NCBI GenBank assembly: GCA_900538465.1 | Contig: UPXV01000011.1 | Span: 1-64,000 of the forward strand | Length of the DNA stretch: 64,000 nt | Origin: an uncultured Erysipelotrichaceae bacterium | Lineage (GTDB): Bacteria > Bacillota_I > Bacilli_A > Erysipelotrichales > Coprobacillaceae | Reading direction: 5' to 3' | Shown here: piece by piece, positions 8,241 to 16,036 of the stretch | Numbering within the stretch: position 1 is the first letter of the stretch | Layout: each line of letters opens with the position of its first letter | The notes under the pieces: model-generated | What the model was told of the DNA's origin: nothing | The model's input: the letters and a program-made list of their open reading frames with translations, nothing else | The model's database searches: none | Position numbers and translations under genes: made by a program

Positions 8241-9866
8241 ATGAAAACATTAATTACAACTTTAAATTCTAAATTTATTCATACTTCATTATCTTTAAGA
8301 TTGTTGTATGTAGCCAGTTATAAAGAACATGATGTTGATTTTAAAGAATATACAATCAAAGATTCTTTGGATAATATTTGTGAAGACTTATTATCAATGC
8401 ATTTAGATGTGATTGCTTTTTCTTGTTATATATGGAATATTGAATATATTGAAAAATTATGTCATATGTTAAAAGTGAAAAACCCACAATTGATTATTGT
8501 CCTAGGTGGGCCAGAAGTAACATATGAACCACAATATTTTTTAGAACACTTTGATATTGACTATGTTATGAGTGGTGAAGGTGAAAAAATCTTCCCTGAA
8601 TTTTTAACGGCTTTAGAAAATCATCAGCCCATTAAAATTCCTGGTATTAGTGATCATCAACATATATCGTCACATATCGCTTGTGTTGATTTAGCGTATG
8701 TAGAATCACTAGATTCACCTTATGATTTAAAACAAGATAAAAGCAATATGTCTAAACGTATTTTATATTTTGAATCAAGTCGTGGATGCCCATTTCAATG
8801 TCAGTATTGTTTATCATCATTAGAAAAAGGATTGCGTTTTTTTAGTGAAGAATATTTGAAGAAACAATTAGATATCATTTGTCAAAGTGGAGCCAAAACA
8901 ATAAAATTTTTAGATCGTAGTTTTAATGCAGATGCCGCACATGCTATTATGATTTTGGATTATATTTTTAAACATCATCAACCTGGTCAGCAATTTCAAT
9001 TTGAAATCAATGCAGATGTTTTTAATCAAAAGATTATTGATTTTATAAGAGACAATGCACCTGCTGGATTATTAAGATTTGAAGTTGGCATTCAATCAAC
9101 TTATGAACCGACAAATCAAGCAGTCAAAAGAAATCAAAATTTCAAACGTTTAAGTCAAGTTGTCAATCAATTTATGGAAGATGGTCAATGTGATTTACAT
9201 TTGGATTTAATTGCAGGATTGCCTTATGAAAACTATGAAAGATTTGCTAAGTCTTTTGATGATGTTTTTGCTTTTCGGGCTAAAGAATTACAACTGGGAT
9301 TTTTAAAAATGTTAAGAGGAACAAGTTTAAGAAATGAGGCTTCTTTATACGGATATACATATCAACAAGAAGCTCCTTATGAGATGATTGAAAACAATTG
9401 GTTATCAAAGCAAGATGTAAAAAACATTCATATAGCTGAAGATATGTTAGAAAAGTATTGGAATAGTGGACGCTTTGAGAAAACTATGAATGAGATTATG
9501 AATCATCAAACATCACCATTTCATTTCTTTTATCAATTGGGATGCTTTTATCATCAACAAGGATATAAAACAATAGGATATCAATTAGATGAATTATTTG
9601 GTTATTTAGATACATATATGAATGATCAAACTATTCATGAATTATTAATTCAAGATTATCTTGCACAATTTAAAGTGAAACCAAAAAGATGGTATCAACC
9701 AACTCTATCATCACAACAAAGAAAAACTGTGATTAAGGAATTGAGTGAAAAATACCATCTTGATCAAGAACTTTTATTTAGATATGCGATTGTTGAGAAA
9801 CTTCAACAAAGCTATCTGGTTGTGATTTATAAAGACTATCAATGTAAAATGGATATTTATAAATAA
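8241..9866 (+). CDS. B12-binding / radical SAM protein, DUF4080 type
   Basis: Radical SAM enzyme of 541 aa. Residues 1-130 look like a cobalamin-binding Rossmann fold (LGGPEVTYEP, SGEGEKIFPEF). The radical SAM core starts near residue 175 with SSRGCPFQCQYC (CxxxCxxC), followed by a DRSFN strand and the typical LDLIAGLPYE. The C-terminal ~150 residues match the DUF4080 extension. The reaction is unknown for this family. The 3' end overlaps the convergent membrane-protein gene by 89 bp. GAGG precedes the start. Confidence 0.88.
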   Translation: MKTLITTLNSKFIHTSLSLRLLYVASYKEHDVDFKEYTIKDSLDNICEDLLSMHLDVIAFSCYIWNIEYIEKLCHMLKVKNPQLIIVLGGPEVTYEPQYFLEHFDIDYVMSGEGEKIFPEFLTALENHQPIKIPGISDHQHISSHIACVDLAYVESLDSPYDLKQDKSNMSKRILYFESSRGCPFQCQYCLSSLEKGLRFFSEEYLKKQLDIICQSGAKTIKFLDRSFNADAAHAIMILDYIFKHHQPGQQFQFEINADVFNQKIIDFIRDNAPAGLLRFEVGIQSTYEPTNQAVKRNQNFKRLSQVVNQFMEDGQCDLHLDLIAGLPYENYERFAKSFDDVFAFRAKELQLGFLKMLRGTSLRNEASLYGYTYQQEAPYEMIENNWLSKQDVKNIHIAEDMLEKYWNSGRFEKTMNEIMNHQTSPFHFFYQLGCFYHQQGYKTIGYQLDELFGYLDTYMNDQTIHELLIQDYLAQFKVKPKRWYQPTLSSQQRKTVIKELSEKYHLDQELLFRYAIVEKLQQSYLVVIYKDYQCKMDIYK

Positions 9867-10344
9867 TAAAAGTGATAATTAATCCAGCAAGAAAAGAAAA
9901 AATCATATCTTGCATTGTATCATGAACACCAGTTGTGTAGTGACGTGAAGCATCATAGTTAAAAAGAATAAGACCACTATATTCAAAGACTTCCCATAAA
10001 AAAGCAATTGTTGCTTCTACACAATTGATAAAGATGTATAAAATTGATTTTTGTTTGATATCATTTTTAAAAAGAAAATAAGCAATAATCACAAAAACCA
10101 TTCCTGATAAAAAATGCATAATTTTATCATAATAGGGTAAACTATAGAATTGACATGTTGTCCCTAAAACTTGAGTGAGATAAACATAAATGAGATATTC
10201 TATTTTGTAAAGAGTCGTTTTGAATTTTATTAAAGGAATAAGCAAAACAAGAGAAATCAAAACACTATATTGAAATTGAAAAATAGAAATCAATAAAAGT
10301 GTCAAAAGATAAATTGTTAAAAGTATTTTAGATATTGTTTTCAT
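9778..10344 (-). CDS. YjdF/DUF2238-like membrane protein
   Basis: Integral membrane protein, about 188 aa from the chosen ATG, with five hydrophobic stretches. Conserved family motifs are YDKIMHFLSG, FLWEVFEY and a DTMQDMIFSFLAG segment, all characteristic of the DUF2238 (YjdF) family of unknown function. No clear ribosome site precedes either this ATG or the one at 10380; a TATAAT only a few bases before ATG 10344 would give a nearly leaderless message. The last 89 bp overlap the converging radical SAM gene. Confidence 0.7.
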   Translation of the reverse strand: MKTISKILLTIYLLTLLLISIFQFQYSVLISLVLLIPLIKFKTTLYKIEYLIYVYLTQVLGTTCQFYSLPYYDKIMHFLSGMVFVIIAYFLFKNDIKQKSILYIFINCVEATIAFLWEVFEYSGLILFNYDASRHYTTGVHDTMQDMIFSFLAGLIITFIIYKYPFYIDSLYKSQPDSFVEVSQQSHI

Positions 10345-10395
10345 AGTTATATTATAGAAAAAAAGACAAAAAATATTCATGAAAGGGATGAGAAA

Positions 10396-10935
10396 ATGTT
10401 AACAATGGTAGAATATGTTCATCAACGTATTTTAACATATCCCAAGATGACTTGTGGTGTTGATTTTACTTTAGGAAATGGATATGATACAGAATTTTTG
10501 ATGCAACATTGTCAAGAAGTCTATGCTTTTGATATCCAAGAAGTTGCAATTGAAACAACCAAAAGTCGACTTGGTCAACCACCACACGTTCACTTTATTT
10601 TAGATAGTCATCAGAATATGGAACGCTATTTTCAACATTTTGATATTGGCATTTTCAATTTAGGCTATCTTCCATTAAATAACCATAAAATAACAACGCA
10701 ATTAGAAACAACAAAACAAGCTGTTATCAAAGCAACAGAGTTGATGGAACAAGTTTTATTTATTGTTGTTTATCCTGGACATGAAGAAGGATATCGAGAA
10801 AGTTTATGGATTGATGAATATGTGAAAACATTAGATGCACATGAATTTCATGTTTCTACATATCGTATGATGAATAAAAAGAAATCTCCTTATGTTATTG
10901 AAATTGAAAAAAATAAACATATGAATAAATCATAA
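10396..10935 (+). CDS. mnmM: tRNA mnm5s2U-type methyltransferase MnmM (YtqB)
   Basis: Class I SAM-dependent methyltransferase, 179 aa, of the YtqB family. Recent work on that family assigns methylation of 5-aminomethyl-2-thiouridine at the tRNA wobble position. The SAM motif GVDFTLGNGYDTEFL is at residues about 22-36, YAFDIQEVAIE follows at 44-54, and FNLGYLP near residue 95 is the family hallmark. The start has GAAAGGGATGAG upstream. Followed by the SASP gene after a 38-nt gap. Family is clear; the precise substrate is inferred from homologues. Confidence 0.85.
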   Translation: MLTMVEYVHQRILTYPKMTCGVDFTLGNGYDTEFLMQHCQEVYAFDIQEVAIETTKSRLGQPPHVHFILDSHQNMERYFQHFDIGIFNLGYLPLNNHKITTQLETTKQAVIKATELMEQVLFIVVYPGHEEGYRESLWIDEYVKTLDAHEFHVSTYRMMNKKKSPYVIEIEKNKHMNKS

Positions 10936-10973
10936 CATTTATCTCAAAATAATCTTGAAAGAAGGTGAAAACC

Positions 10974-11168
10974 ATGAGTTCAAGATCACGTAAAATACTT
11001 GTTCCAAATGCTAAACAAGAACTCAATAAAATGAAATTTGAGATTTCTGATGGCATCAATCATCAAGGAGAAGCCATGTGTGATATTTGTGGCAGTGTTG
11101 GTGGCACAATCACAAGAAAACTTGTTGAATTAGGAGAGGAACAACTAAAAAAACAAAATCATCAATAA
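10974..11168 (+). CDS. Alpha/beta-type small acid-soluble spore protein
   Basis: A 64-residue DNA-coating spore protein. The N-terminal half RKILVPNAKQELNKMKFEIS and the C-terminal half GSVGGTITRKLVELGEEQL are the two conserved SASP blocks. The germination-protease site region is recognisable only as MKFEISDG. Odd feature: the usual polar linker before GSVGG is replaced by a stretch with two cysteines (CDICG). ATG 10974 is chosen because AAGG ends 8 nt upstream; an in-frame GTG at 10965 is unlikely. Expected forespore (sigma-G) expression was not confirmed by a clear promoter. Confidence 0.88.
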   Translation: MSSRSRKILVPNAKQELNKMKFEISDGINHQGEAMCDICGSVGGTITRKLVELGEEQLKKQNHQ

Positions 11169-11195
11169 GAAAAGGACACATCAGTGTCCTTTTCT
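11168..11195. terminator. Strong bidirectional terminator
   Basis: 12-bp perfect stem (11168-11179 with 11184-11195), ATCA loop. It overlaps the ends of the SASP gene and of the converging BrxF-like gene. Confidence 0.85.
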
Positions 11196-11622
11196 AACAA
11201 AGAATATATTTGAAGTCTTCTTTTTCTACAGAATAGATTAAATCTTCAGGAGCATGTGAACAAAAATGGAAAAGTTGTCCATCTTCAATTTTTCCATTCC
11301 ATGTTGCAACAACAGGAATTTCTTGACTTAATTCCTTTAAAAATGCTAATAAATCAATCCCACTATTCTTTTTATAAAGAATTTTTTTATTATCTAATAA
11401 TAAAACTTTTTGATGATAATTTGATAAGAAATTTTTCATTTCATGCATCAATTGATCACCAGGTGTATTTGAAAATATTTTATCTAAATCAATAATAGGA
11501 ATCCCTGTTTCCTCACTATAAGTTCTAATGAATTTAGATTTTCCACTTCCTGGTTGACCAATAATTAATAAAAGCTTTTGTTGAGAATCTTTTAATTCTT
11601 CAACTTTTTGACATATGTCCAT
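11194..11622 (-). CDS. Orphan BrxF-like P-loop protein
   Basis: Small single-domain P-loop protein (142 aa) that looks like BrxF of type 3 BREX phage-defence systems. Walker A IGQPGSGKSK is near residues 20-29; KVLLLDNKKILY follows as a Walker B-like strand with the LLLDN signature seen in BrxF; a conserved end (PVVATWNGKIEDGQLFH) completes the family pattern. None of the other BREX genes (brxC, pglX, pglZ, brxA, helicase) is in the neighbourhood. ATG 11622 is preferred, 9 nt from GGAG; ATG 11631 is too close. Function outside BREX is unknown. Confidence 0.75.
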   Translation of the reverse strand: MDICQKVEELKDSQQKLLLIIGQPGSGKSKFIRTYSEETGIPIIDLDKIFSNTPGDQLMHEMKNFLSNYHQKVLLLDNKKILYKKNSGIDLLAFLKELSQEIPVVATWNGKIEDGQLFHFCSHAPEDLIYSVEKEDFKYILC

Positions 11623-11721
11623 CGGTAGCATCTCCTTTTTATAATGTTTTCTTGAGAATATTATAACATTAATTGTAAGCGTTTTCTATACGTTTTCAAT
11701 ACATTGTTAAAAAATATTCAA

Positions 11722-13125
11722 TTAAAGAGATTGGACACATAAAATCATAACACCAAGTAATATATATTCCTGAATTTCTTCAATTTTGATAATATCAGGA
11801 ATGTATTGAGCAGGAATATATCGTTCAATTTCTTTTTTGAGTTCATAAGTTTGGGGAATCAATGAACAACATAAAATAATAGCTTCTGGACCAATGATAC
11901 TCATAATAGAAAGAATTGTTTTGGCAACCAATTCAATAGTTCCTTCAGGTGTTTTATTTAAAATCAGTTTATCTTTAGATAAGGCAAGTGGTAAATATTG
12001 AACTTCACCAGCCAAATGCCTCCTTCCTTTAATTAATTGTCCATTGATAATTGTTCCTGCACCAGCGTAAAAACTAGAAGGTTGGAATAAGAATGTTAAA
12101 GAACTGTATTCGCTTTGGGAAGCATAATAACCTACAGCTGCACTATTCACATCATTACATATCAAAAATTTTTGGCTATAACGATTTGTTAAAACAGATA
12201 ATAAATCAACATCACCAAATCCATTGACATTAGCTGAAGTTACATAACCATCATTAATAATACCTGGTGTTGACAAACCAATAAATTTCACATCTGGATA
12301 TTTTAATATAACCGTATCAATCACATCATAAATATCCTGTAAAACCATTGTTTGTTTAATAATCTCGTTATCCATCAAAATTTCATTGTGTTCACCATAA
12401 AGACGATACGCAATATGAATACGTGAACTATTACGGAATAAAGAAAGCGTTAAAATCTTAATCCCATTATGCATGGCAGTCTGTAATGATAAACGACGAT
12501 TGGGTTGTATGTTGACTTTTTTTCGATTATCCATAGCTTCTTTAATAATGGCTAACATTTTTCCAACATCGTATTTTGCAAAAACTTGAGGTGGGATTTT
12601 TAAAACAATCTGATCTTTTAATATTTCTTGAACTTTAGCATGCAAATAAGAAATTTGTGGTGCTAATAAAATAACATCATAATCATTACCAACATTGTAG
12701 AGTTCATTATATCCAATCGCTGAAACTTCAAAATTTAAATAAAGCAATTTCGCTGCTTCGTTCATTTTTGAAGAAAAGTAAGATGTTGTTAAACCACCAC
12801 TACAACTCATCAATATTTTCGTGATAGGACGATCAATTAACTTTTTAATACTTTCTAACATTTCATTAAAAAGTTCGATAGCATGCTTCATATTTGTTAA
12901 TTGAAAATGCAAATAAAATTCAATTTCCTGATTATACGTATTTGTTACACAAAGCTCAATAATATTCAAAGGGTTAAAAACAACCTCACTATGACTATAT
13001 CTCGTTTCAATCACAATAATATTTTCATTGTTTTCATCAAGATGAATATGATAATCATTATGATGTTGTGATAAAATCCATTGCTTAAAAATCATTGTGT
13101 GAATATCTCTTAAAAAATCATCCAT
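11722..13125 (-). CDS. Chimeric EIIB-like / ROK-fold regulator
   Basis: A 467-aa protein with three parts. Residues 1-100 match nothing I recognise. Residues 100-200 look like a lactose/cellobiose-type PTS EIIB domain, with the active-site loop ILMSCSGGLTTS (Cys about 108). Residues 215-467 have a ROK fold (GLSTPGIINDGYV, CNDVNSAAVGYYA, AGAGTIINGQL). The ROK phosphate motif DxGxTK and the zinc CxCGxxGC cluster are both missing, so sugar kinase activity is unlikely. There is no helix-turn-helix. A PTS-phosphorylation-sensing role is inferred. Start 13125 has GAGG 8 nt upstream. Confidence 0.75.
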   Translation of the reverse strand: MDDFLRDIHTMIFKQWILSQHHNDYHIHLDENNENIIVIETRYSHSEVVFNPLNIIELCVTNTYNQEIEFYLHFQLTNMKHAIELFNEMLESIKKLIDRPITKILMSCSGGLTTSYFSSKMNEAAKLLYLNFEVSAIGYNELYNVGNDYDVILLAPQISYLHAKVQEILKDQIVLKIPPQVFAKYDVGKMLAIIKEAMDNRKKVNIQPNRRLSLQTAMHNGIKILTLSLFRNSSRIHIAYRLYGEHNEILMDNEIIKQTMVLQDIYDVIDTVILKYPDVKFIGLSTPGIINDGYVTSANVNGFGDVDLLSVLTNRYSQKFLICNDVNSAAVGYYASQSEYSSLTFLFQPSSFYAGAGTIINGQLIKGRRHLAGEVQYLPLALSKDKLILNKTPEGTIELVAKTILSIMSIIGPEAIILCCSLIPQTYELKKEIERYIPAQYIPDIIKIEEIQEYILLGVMILCVQSL

Positions 13126-13146
13126 AACTATCACCTCTTACTTACT

Positions 13147-13174
13147 ATTATAAAGTGAGGATTCAGTTTTTCAA
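13147..13174 (-). promoter_or_regulatory. Sigma-A promoter of the EIIB-ROK gene
   Basis: On the minus strand TTGAAA (13174-13169) and TATAAT (13152-13147) are 16 nt apart. A 7-bp inverted repeat ATTCAGT/ACTGAAT flanks the -35 box (13161-13189), possibly an operator. Confidence 0.6.
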
Positions 13175-13351
13175 TTCATTTTACTGAATTGGAAAAAATT
13201 TTGTCATTTTCTTTTATAAAAATCATAAAAAATTGATAAAATAATTTATAAGTTCTTGATTAATGTCTTGAAAAAAACATACAAAGAAGTGTAAAATAAA
13301 AAAAGAAGTTGTTTGTATAGATAATAAGTTTATTGAGAAGGGAGACCAACT

Positions 13352-13906
13352 ATGAAAATCATTGCATTTACAGGCGCAGGAATATCTAAACAATCTAATA
13401 TTCCTACTTTTATGGAAAGACCAGATGTCAGAGAAAAATTATTTAGAAGTTATGCCCAAAATCATCATGAAGACTATAATGAAGTGATTAAACAGTTAAA
13501 AGCCAATATGAATGGGGCTAAGCCCAATGATGCCCACAAGGCTTTGGCTGAATATAAGATTCCTATTATAACAATGAATATTGATGGGTTGCATAAATTA
13601 GCTGGAAGTGATGCTTTAGAATTACATGGAGGCTTACCTGACGATGATGAAATGGACATCGCTTGGTCTTTGTATAATAAGCCAGTCTTATATGGTGATC
13701 CGGCACCCAATTATCAAAAAGCTTACGAAATGGTTTATGATTTAAAACCTAATGATGTTTTTCTTGTTATTGGATGTTCATATCATACAGCTATTGCATG
13801 TGATTTAAGAGAAGTCGCAAAATCAAGAGGAGCAAGAATTATTGAAATCCAAGAAGATGCAGCACATAATGTAAGAAAAGTATTAAAAAAGCTCACATCG
13901 CTATGA
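13352..13906 (+). CDS. Short SIR2-family (sirtuin-like) protein
   Basis: NAD-binding sirtuin-like protein of 184 aa, against about 240 for typical bacterial CobB. Visible: the NAD loop FTGAGISKQSNIPTF at residues 6-20, TMNIDGLHKLAG (canonical TQNIDGLH), catalytic-type His in ELHGG, and the second Rossmann segment LVIGCSYHTA. The four zinc-binding cysteines and the whole zinc module are absent, since ELHGG runs directly on to the second half. It may be an NAD hydrolase, an ADP-ribosyltransferase or an unusual deacylase. AAGGGAG precedes the ATG. Monocistronic, with its own terminator. Confidence 0.85.
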   Translation: MKIIAFTGAGISKQSNIPTFMERPDVREKLFRSYAQNHHEDYNEVIKQLKANMNGAKPNDAHKALAEYKIPIITMNIDGLHKLAGSDALELHGGLPDDDEMDIAWSLYNKPVLYGDPAPNYQKAYEMVYDLKPNDVFLVIGCSYHTAIACDLREVAKSRGARIIEIQEDAAHNVRKVLKKLTSL

Positions 13907-13917
13907 TGTGAGTTTTT
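13892..13917. terminator. Bidirectional terminator
   Basis: 8-bp perfect stem (13892-13899 with 13905-13912) followed by TTTTTG. It overlaps the end of both converging genes. Confidence 0.8.
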
Positions 13918-14272
13918 GTTCTTTTAACAAACGTTCTTTTGTTTCTTTATAGTGCTGCAATTGTTGTTGAATAATCTTTCGTGTTTTTGATGATATATAT
14001 TCAGCACTGGCGATAGAAGCAATCATTGCTATAGCGACAGAAACAGGAACCAAATATGCAAAGAATATATTTTCAGTTAAGAAATACAATAAGAATAAAA
14101 TAATTGCTACAGCGATAGCTTTCTTTAAACTTCTTTTTCCTAAAAATTGGCTATACAAATCTTTTCGAATGTTTTGATATGAATCTTGTAACATCCCAAT
14201 GATTTCAGAGCATTGTTCAAGTGTTAACTCATATTCATTAATGTTTGTTTTAATATCAATTTTGATAGGCAT
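13901..14272 (-). CDS. Hypothetical membrane protein
   Basis: A 123-residue protein. An N-terminal soluble stretch (about 1-55, IDIKTNINEYELTLEQ) is followed by two adjacent membrane helices (about 60-78 and 80-98) and a basic, helical C-terminal tail. The start at 14272 is chosen because GGAGGTG lies immediately upstream at good spacing. No family recognised. It is monocistronic and converges on the sirtuin gene. Confidence 0.65.
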   Translation of the reverse strand: MPIKIDIKTNINEYELTLEQCSEIIGMLQDSYQNIRKDLYSQFLGKRSLKKAIAVAIILFLLYFLTENIFFAYLVPVSVAIAMIASIASAEYISSKTRKIIQQQLQHYKETKERLLKEQKLTS

Positions 14273-14378
14273 AATTGCACCTCCTCTTACATTCTTTACC
14301 ATTATAGCACTATTTTAAAAAAAATAAAGAGATTTACGTTAAGAAAAAAACAGTGTATACTATGAATTGGTGATATTA

Positions 14379-14909
14379 ATGAAAGCATTTCAACATTTTA
14401 AAACAATAACAAAACATAAAATAAAAGTCGGAAAACTCTGTTTTCGTATTGGATTATATAAGCAAGGATTCCTTCACGATATGTCAAAGTATACACCTTG
14501 TGAATTTTTAGTAGGAGCAAAATATTATCAAGGAACAAAATCTCCCAATTCTGTGGAACGAGATGAAAAAGGTTATTCAACTGCATGGCTTCATCATAAA
14601 GGGCGCAATAAGCATCATTGGGAGTATTGGGTTGATTTTACACGTAAAGGTGTAACACCTGGTCAAATGCCAACACGATATGTTTTAGAAATGTTTTGCG
14701 ATCGCATTGCAGCAAGTATGACATATCAAGGTGATAAATATCGTGATACATTTCCACTTATTTACTATGAAAATGGAAAACATTCATATATCATGCATCC
14801 TCAAACACGAGCATTACTTGAAGAGTTATTAATGTATTTGAGTAAACATGGCTTGGATGAAACAATTTCTTATATTAATTCAAGAGATGATTTGAAAAAG
14901 CGAGGCTAA
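14379..14909 (+). CDS. DUF5662-family protein
   Basis: A 176-residue protein matching the DUF5662 family. It is rich in histidines and acidic residues in metal-binding-like positions: FLHDMSKYTPCEF near residue 30, WLHHKGRNKHHWEYW near 70, and MFCDRIAASM near 105. The pattern suggests a helical metal-dependent (HD-like) fold, but no reaction is established. ATG 14379 is chosen; a TTG at 14367 is in frame but lacks a ribosome site. The gene runs into a terminator shared with the LacI gene. Confidence 0.75.
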   Translation: MKAFQHFKTITKHKIKVGKLCFRIGLYKQGFLHDMSKYTPCEFLVGAKYYQGTKSPNSVERDEKGYSTAWLHHKGRNKHHWEYWVDFTRKGVTPGQMPTRYVLEMFCDRIAASMTYQGDKYRDTFPLIYYENGKHSYIMHPQTRALLEELLMYLSKHGLDETISYINSRDDLKKRG

Positions 14910-14922
14910 TTGTCTCGCTTTT
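14896..14922. terminator. Bidirectional terminator
   Basis: 9-bp perfect stem AAAAGCGAG / CTCGCTTTT (14896-14904 with 14914-14922). It spans the ends of the DUF5662 and LacI genes. Confidence 0.75.
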
Positions 14923-15907
14923 GACATGATTCTCTTTCAATTAAAAAACATGGCATTTGAATTCTGACAGGAGAAATATTTTCATTTCTTTGATAAGCAT
15001 CATAAATCATTCTGGCTCCCATATACCCCATATCAAATGTTGGAGCAAACATAGATGTGAGTGGGGGAGAAGTATAATTTGTTGTATCAATATTGTCAAA
15101 TCCAATAATTGAAATATCTTGAGGAATTTGATAACCATTTTGTGTTAATGCACGCATTGCACCAATTGCAATTGGATCACTTGCTGCAAAAATGGCTGAT
15201 GGAACTTTGTTTTGTTGAATCAATTCATTCATCATTTGAAAACCAGATTCAATAGAATAGGCATCTTCTTGAATATAGTCTTGATATTGAATACCATAAT
15301 CTTGACAATAACGCATAAAATATTTTTTACGTGCATCAGGATAAAGTTCATCGTCAGTGTATTCAATACCGCCAAGATAGCCGATGGTTTGATGATGCAG
15401 CTGATGTAAATAATCAACTACACAGTAAATTGCGTTTTTAAAATCTAAAACAATATTACATTCATGAATGGGATCAATATTCATATCCAAATAGATTAAA
15501 TTGGTACATAGATTTTTAAATCTATTCATATCACTATGACTAAACTTCCCAATACAGACCAAACCATCTATTCCTTCCAAAGATGATATATAATCAATAT
15601 CTGTTTTAAATGCTCTTTTAATTGCAATTTTATGTTGAAAACAAAATTCTTCAACACCTTGACGAATGGATAAATAATAAGGATCTTCTGTTTCTTGAAC
15701 AGGAGAAATCCATTGAATAATGCCAATTGTCATAATGGTTTCATCATGTTTTCTTTTCTTTTTTTCATAACCCAATTGTTGGGCAGCTTCAATCACCCGT
15801 TGTTTGGTTGAATGAGGAACATTTAAAGTGGGGTCGTTATTCAGTATTCTTGAAACACTTGCACTGGATACACCAGCTAACTTTGCAATGTCTTTTATTG
15901 TTGCCAC
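14906..15907 (-). CDS. LacI-family transcriptional regulator (EbgR/GalR-like)
   Basis: Sugar-responsive repressor, 333 aa. The helix-turn-helix is at residues 2-25 (TIKDIAKLAGVSSASVSRIL), followed by the hinge helix and then a periplasmic-binding-like sensor domain (about 60-330), with IGFDNIDTTNYTSPPLTS near the end. The N-terminus closely resembles EbgR, suggesting a beta-galactoside or galactose ligand, but no sugar operon is adjacent, so the targets are elsewhere. Two identical TTTACTAAA sites upstream are likely operators, implying autoregulation. Confidence 0.9.
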   Translation of the reverse strand: MATIKDIAKLAGVSSASVSRILNNDPTLNVPHSTKQRVIEAAQQLGYEKKKRKHDETIMTIGIIQWISPVQETEDPYYLSIRQGVEEFCFQHKIAIKRAFKTDIDYISSLEGIDGLVCIGKFSHSDMNRFKNLCTNLIYLDMNIDPIHECNIVLDFKNAIYCVVDYLHQLHHQTIGYLGGIEYTDDELYPDARKKYFMRYCQDYGIQYQDYIQEDAYSIESGFQMMNELIQQNKVPSAIFAASDPIAIGAMRALTQNGYQIPQDISIIGFDNIDTTNYTSPPLTSMFAPTFDMGYMGARMIYDAYQRNENISPVRIQMPCFLIERESCQKRDN

Positions 15908-15936
15908 AATCTCACATCCTTTTGTTTATTCTATCA

Positions 15937-15967
15937 TTTACTAAAAATAAAATCAATATTTACTAAA
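15937..15967. promoter_or_regulatory. Candidate LacI-type operators (two copies)
   Basis: TTTACTAAA occurs at 15937-15945 and again at 15959-15967. Each is a near-palindrome, and they are 22 bp apart, about two helical turns. They lie between the LacI start and the divergent dacB gene. Confidence 0.5.
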
Positions 15968-16036
15968 ATTTATAAACTGATAAGAAAACATATCATATCT
16001 TACAAATCATAACATATAATGGCTATGGGTGATTCT

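Noticed and set aside
11194..11622. Complete BREX defence island
   Set aside because: No pglX, pglZ, brxC, brxA or helicase gene is present on either side within the window; only a BrxF-like gene.
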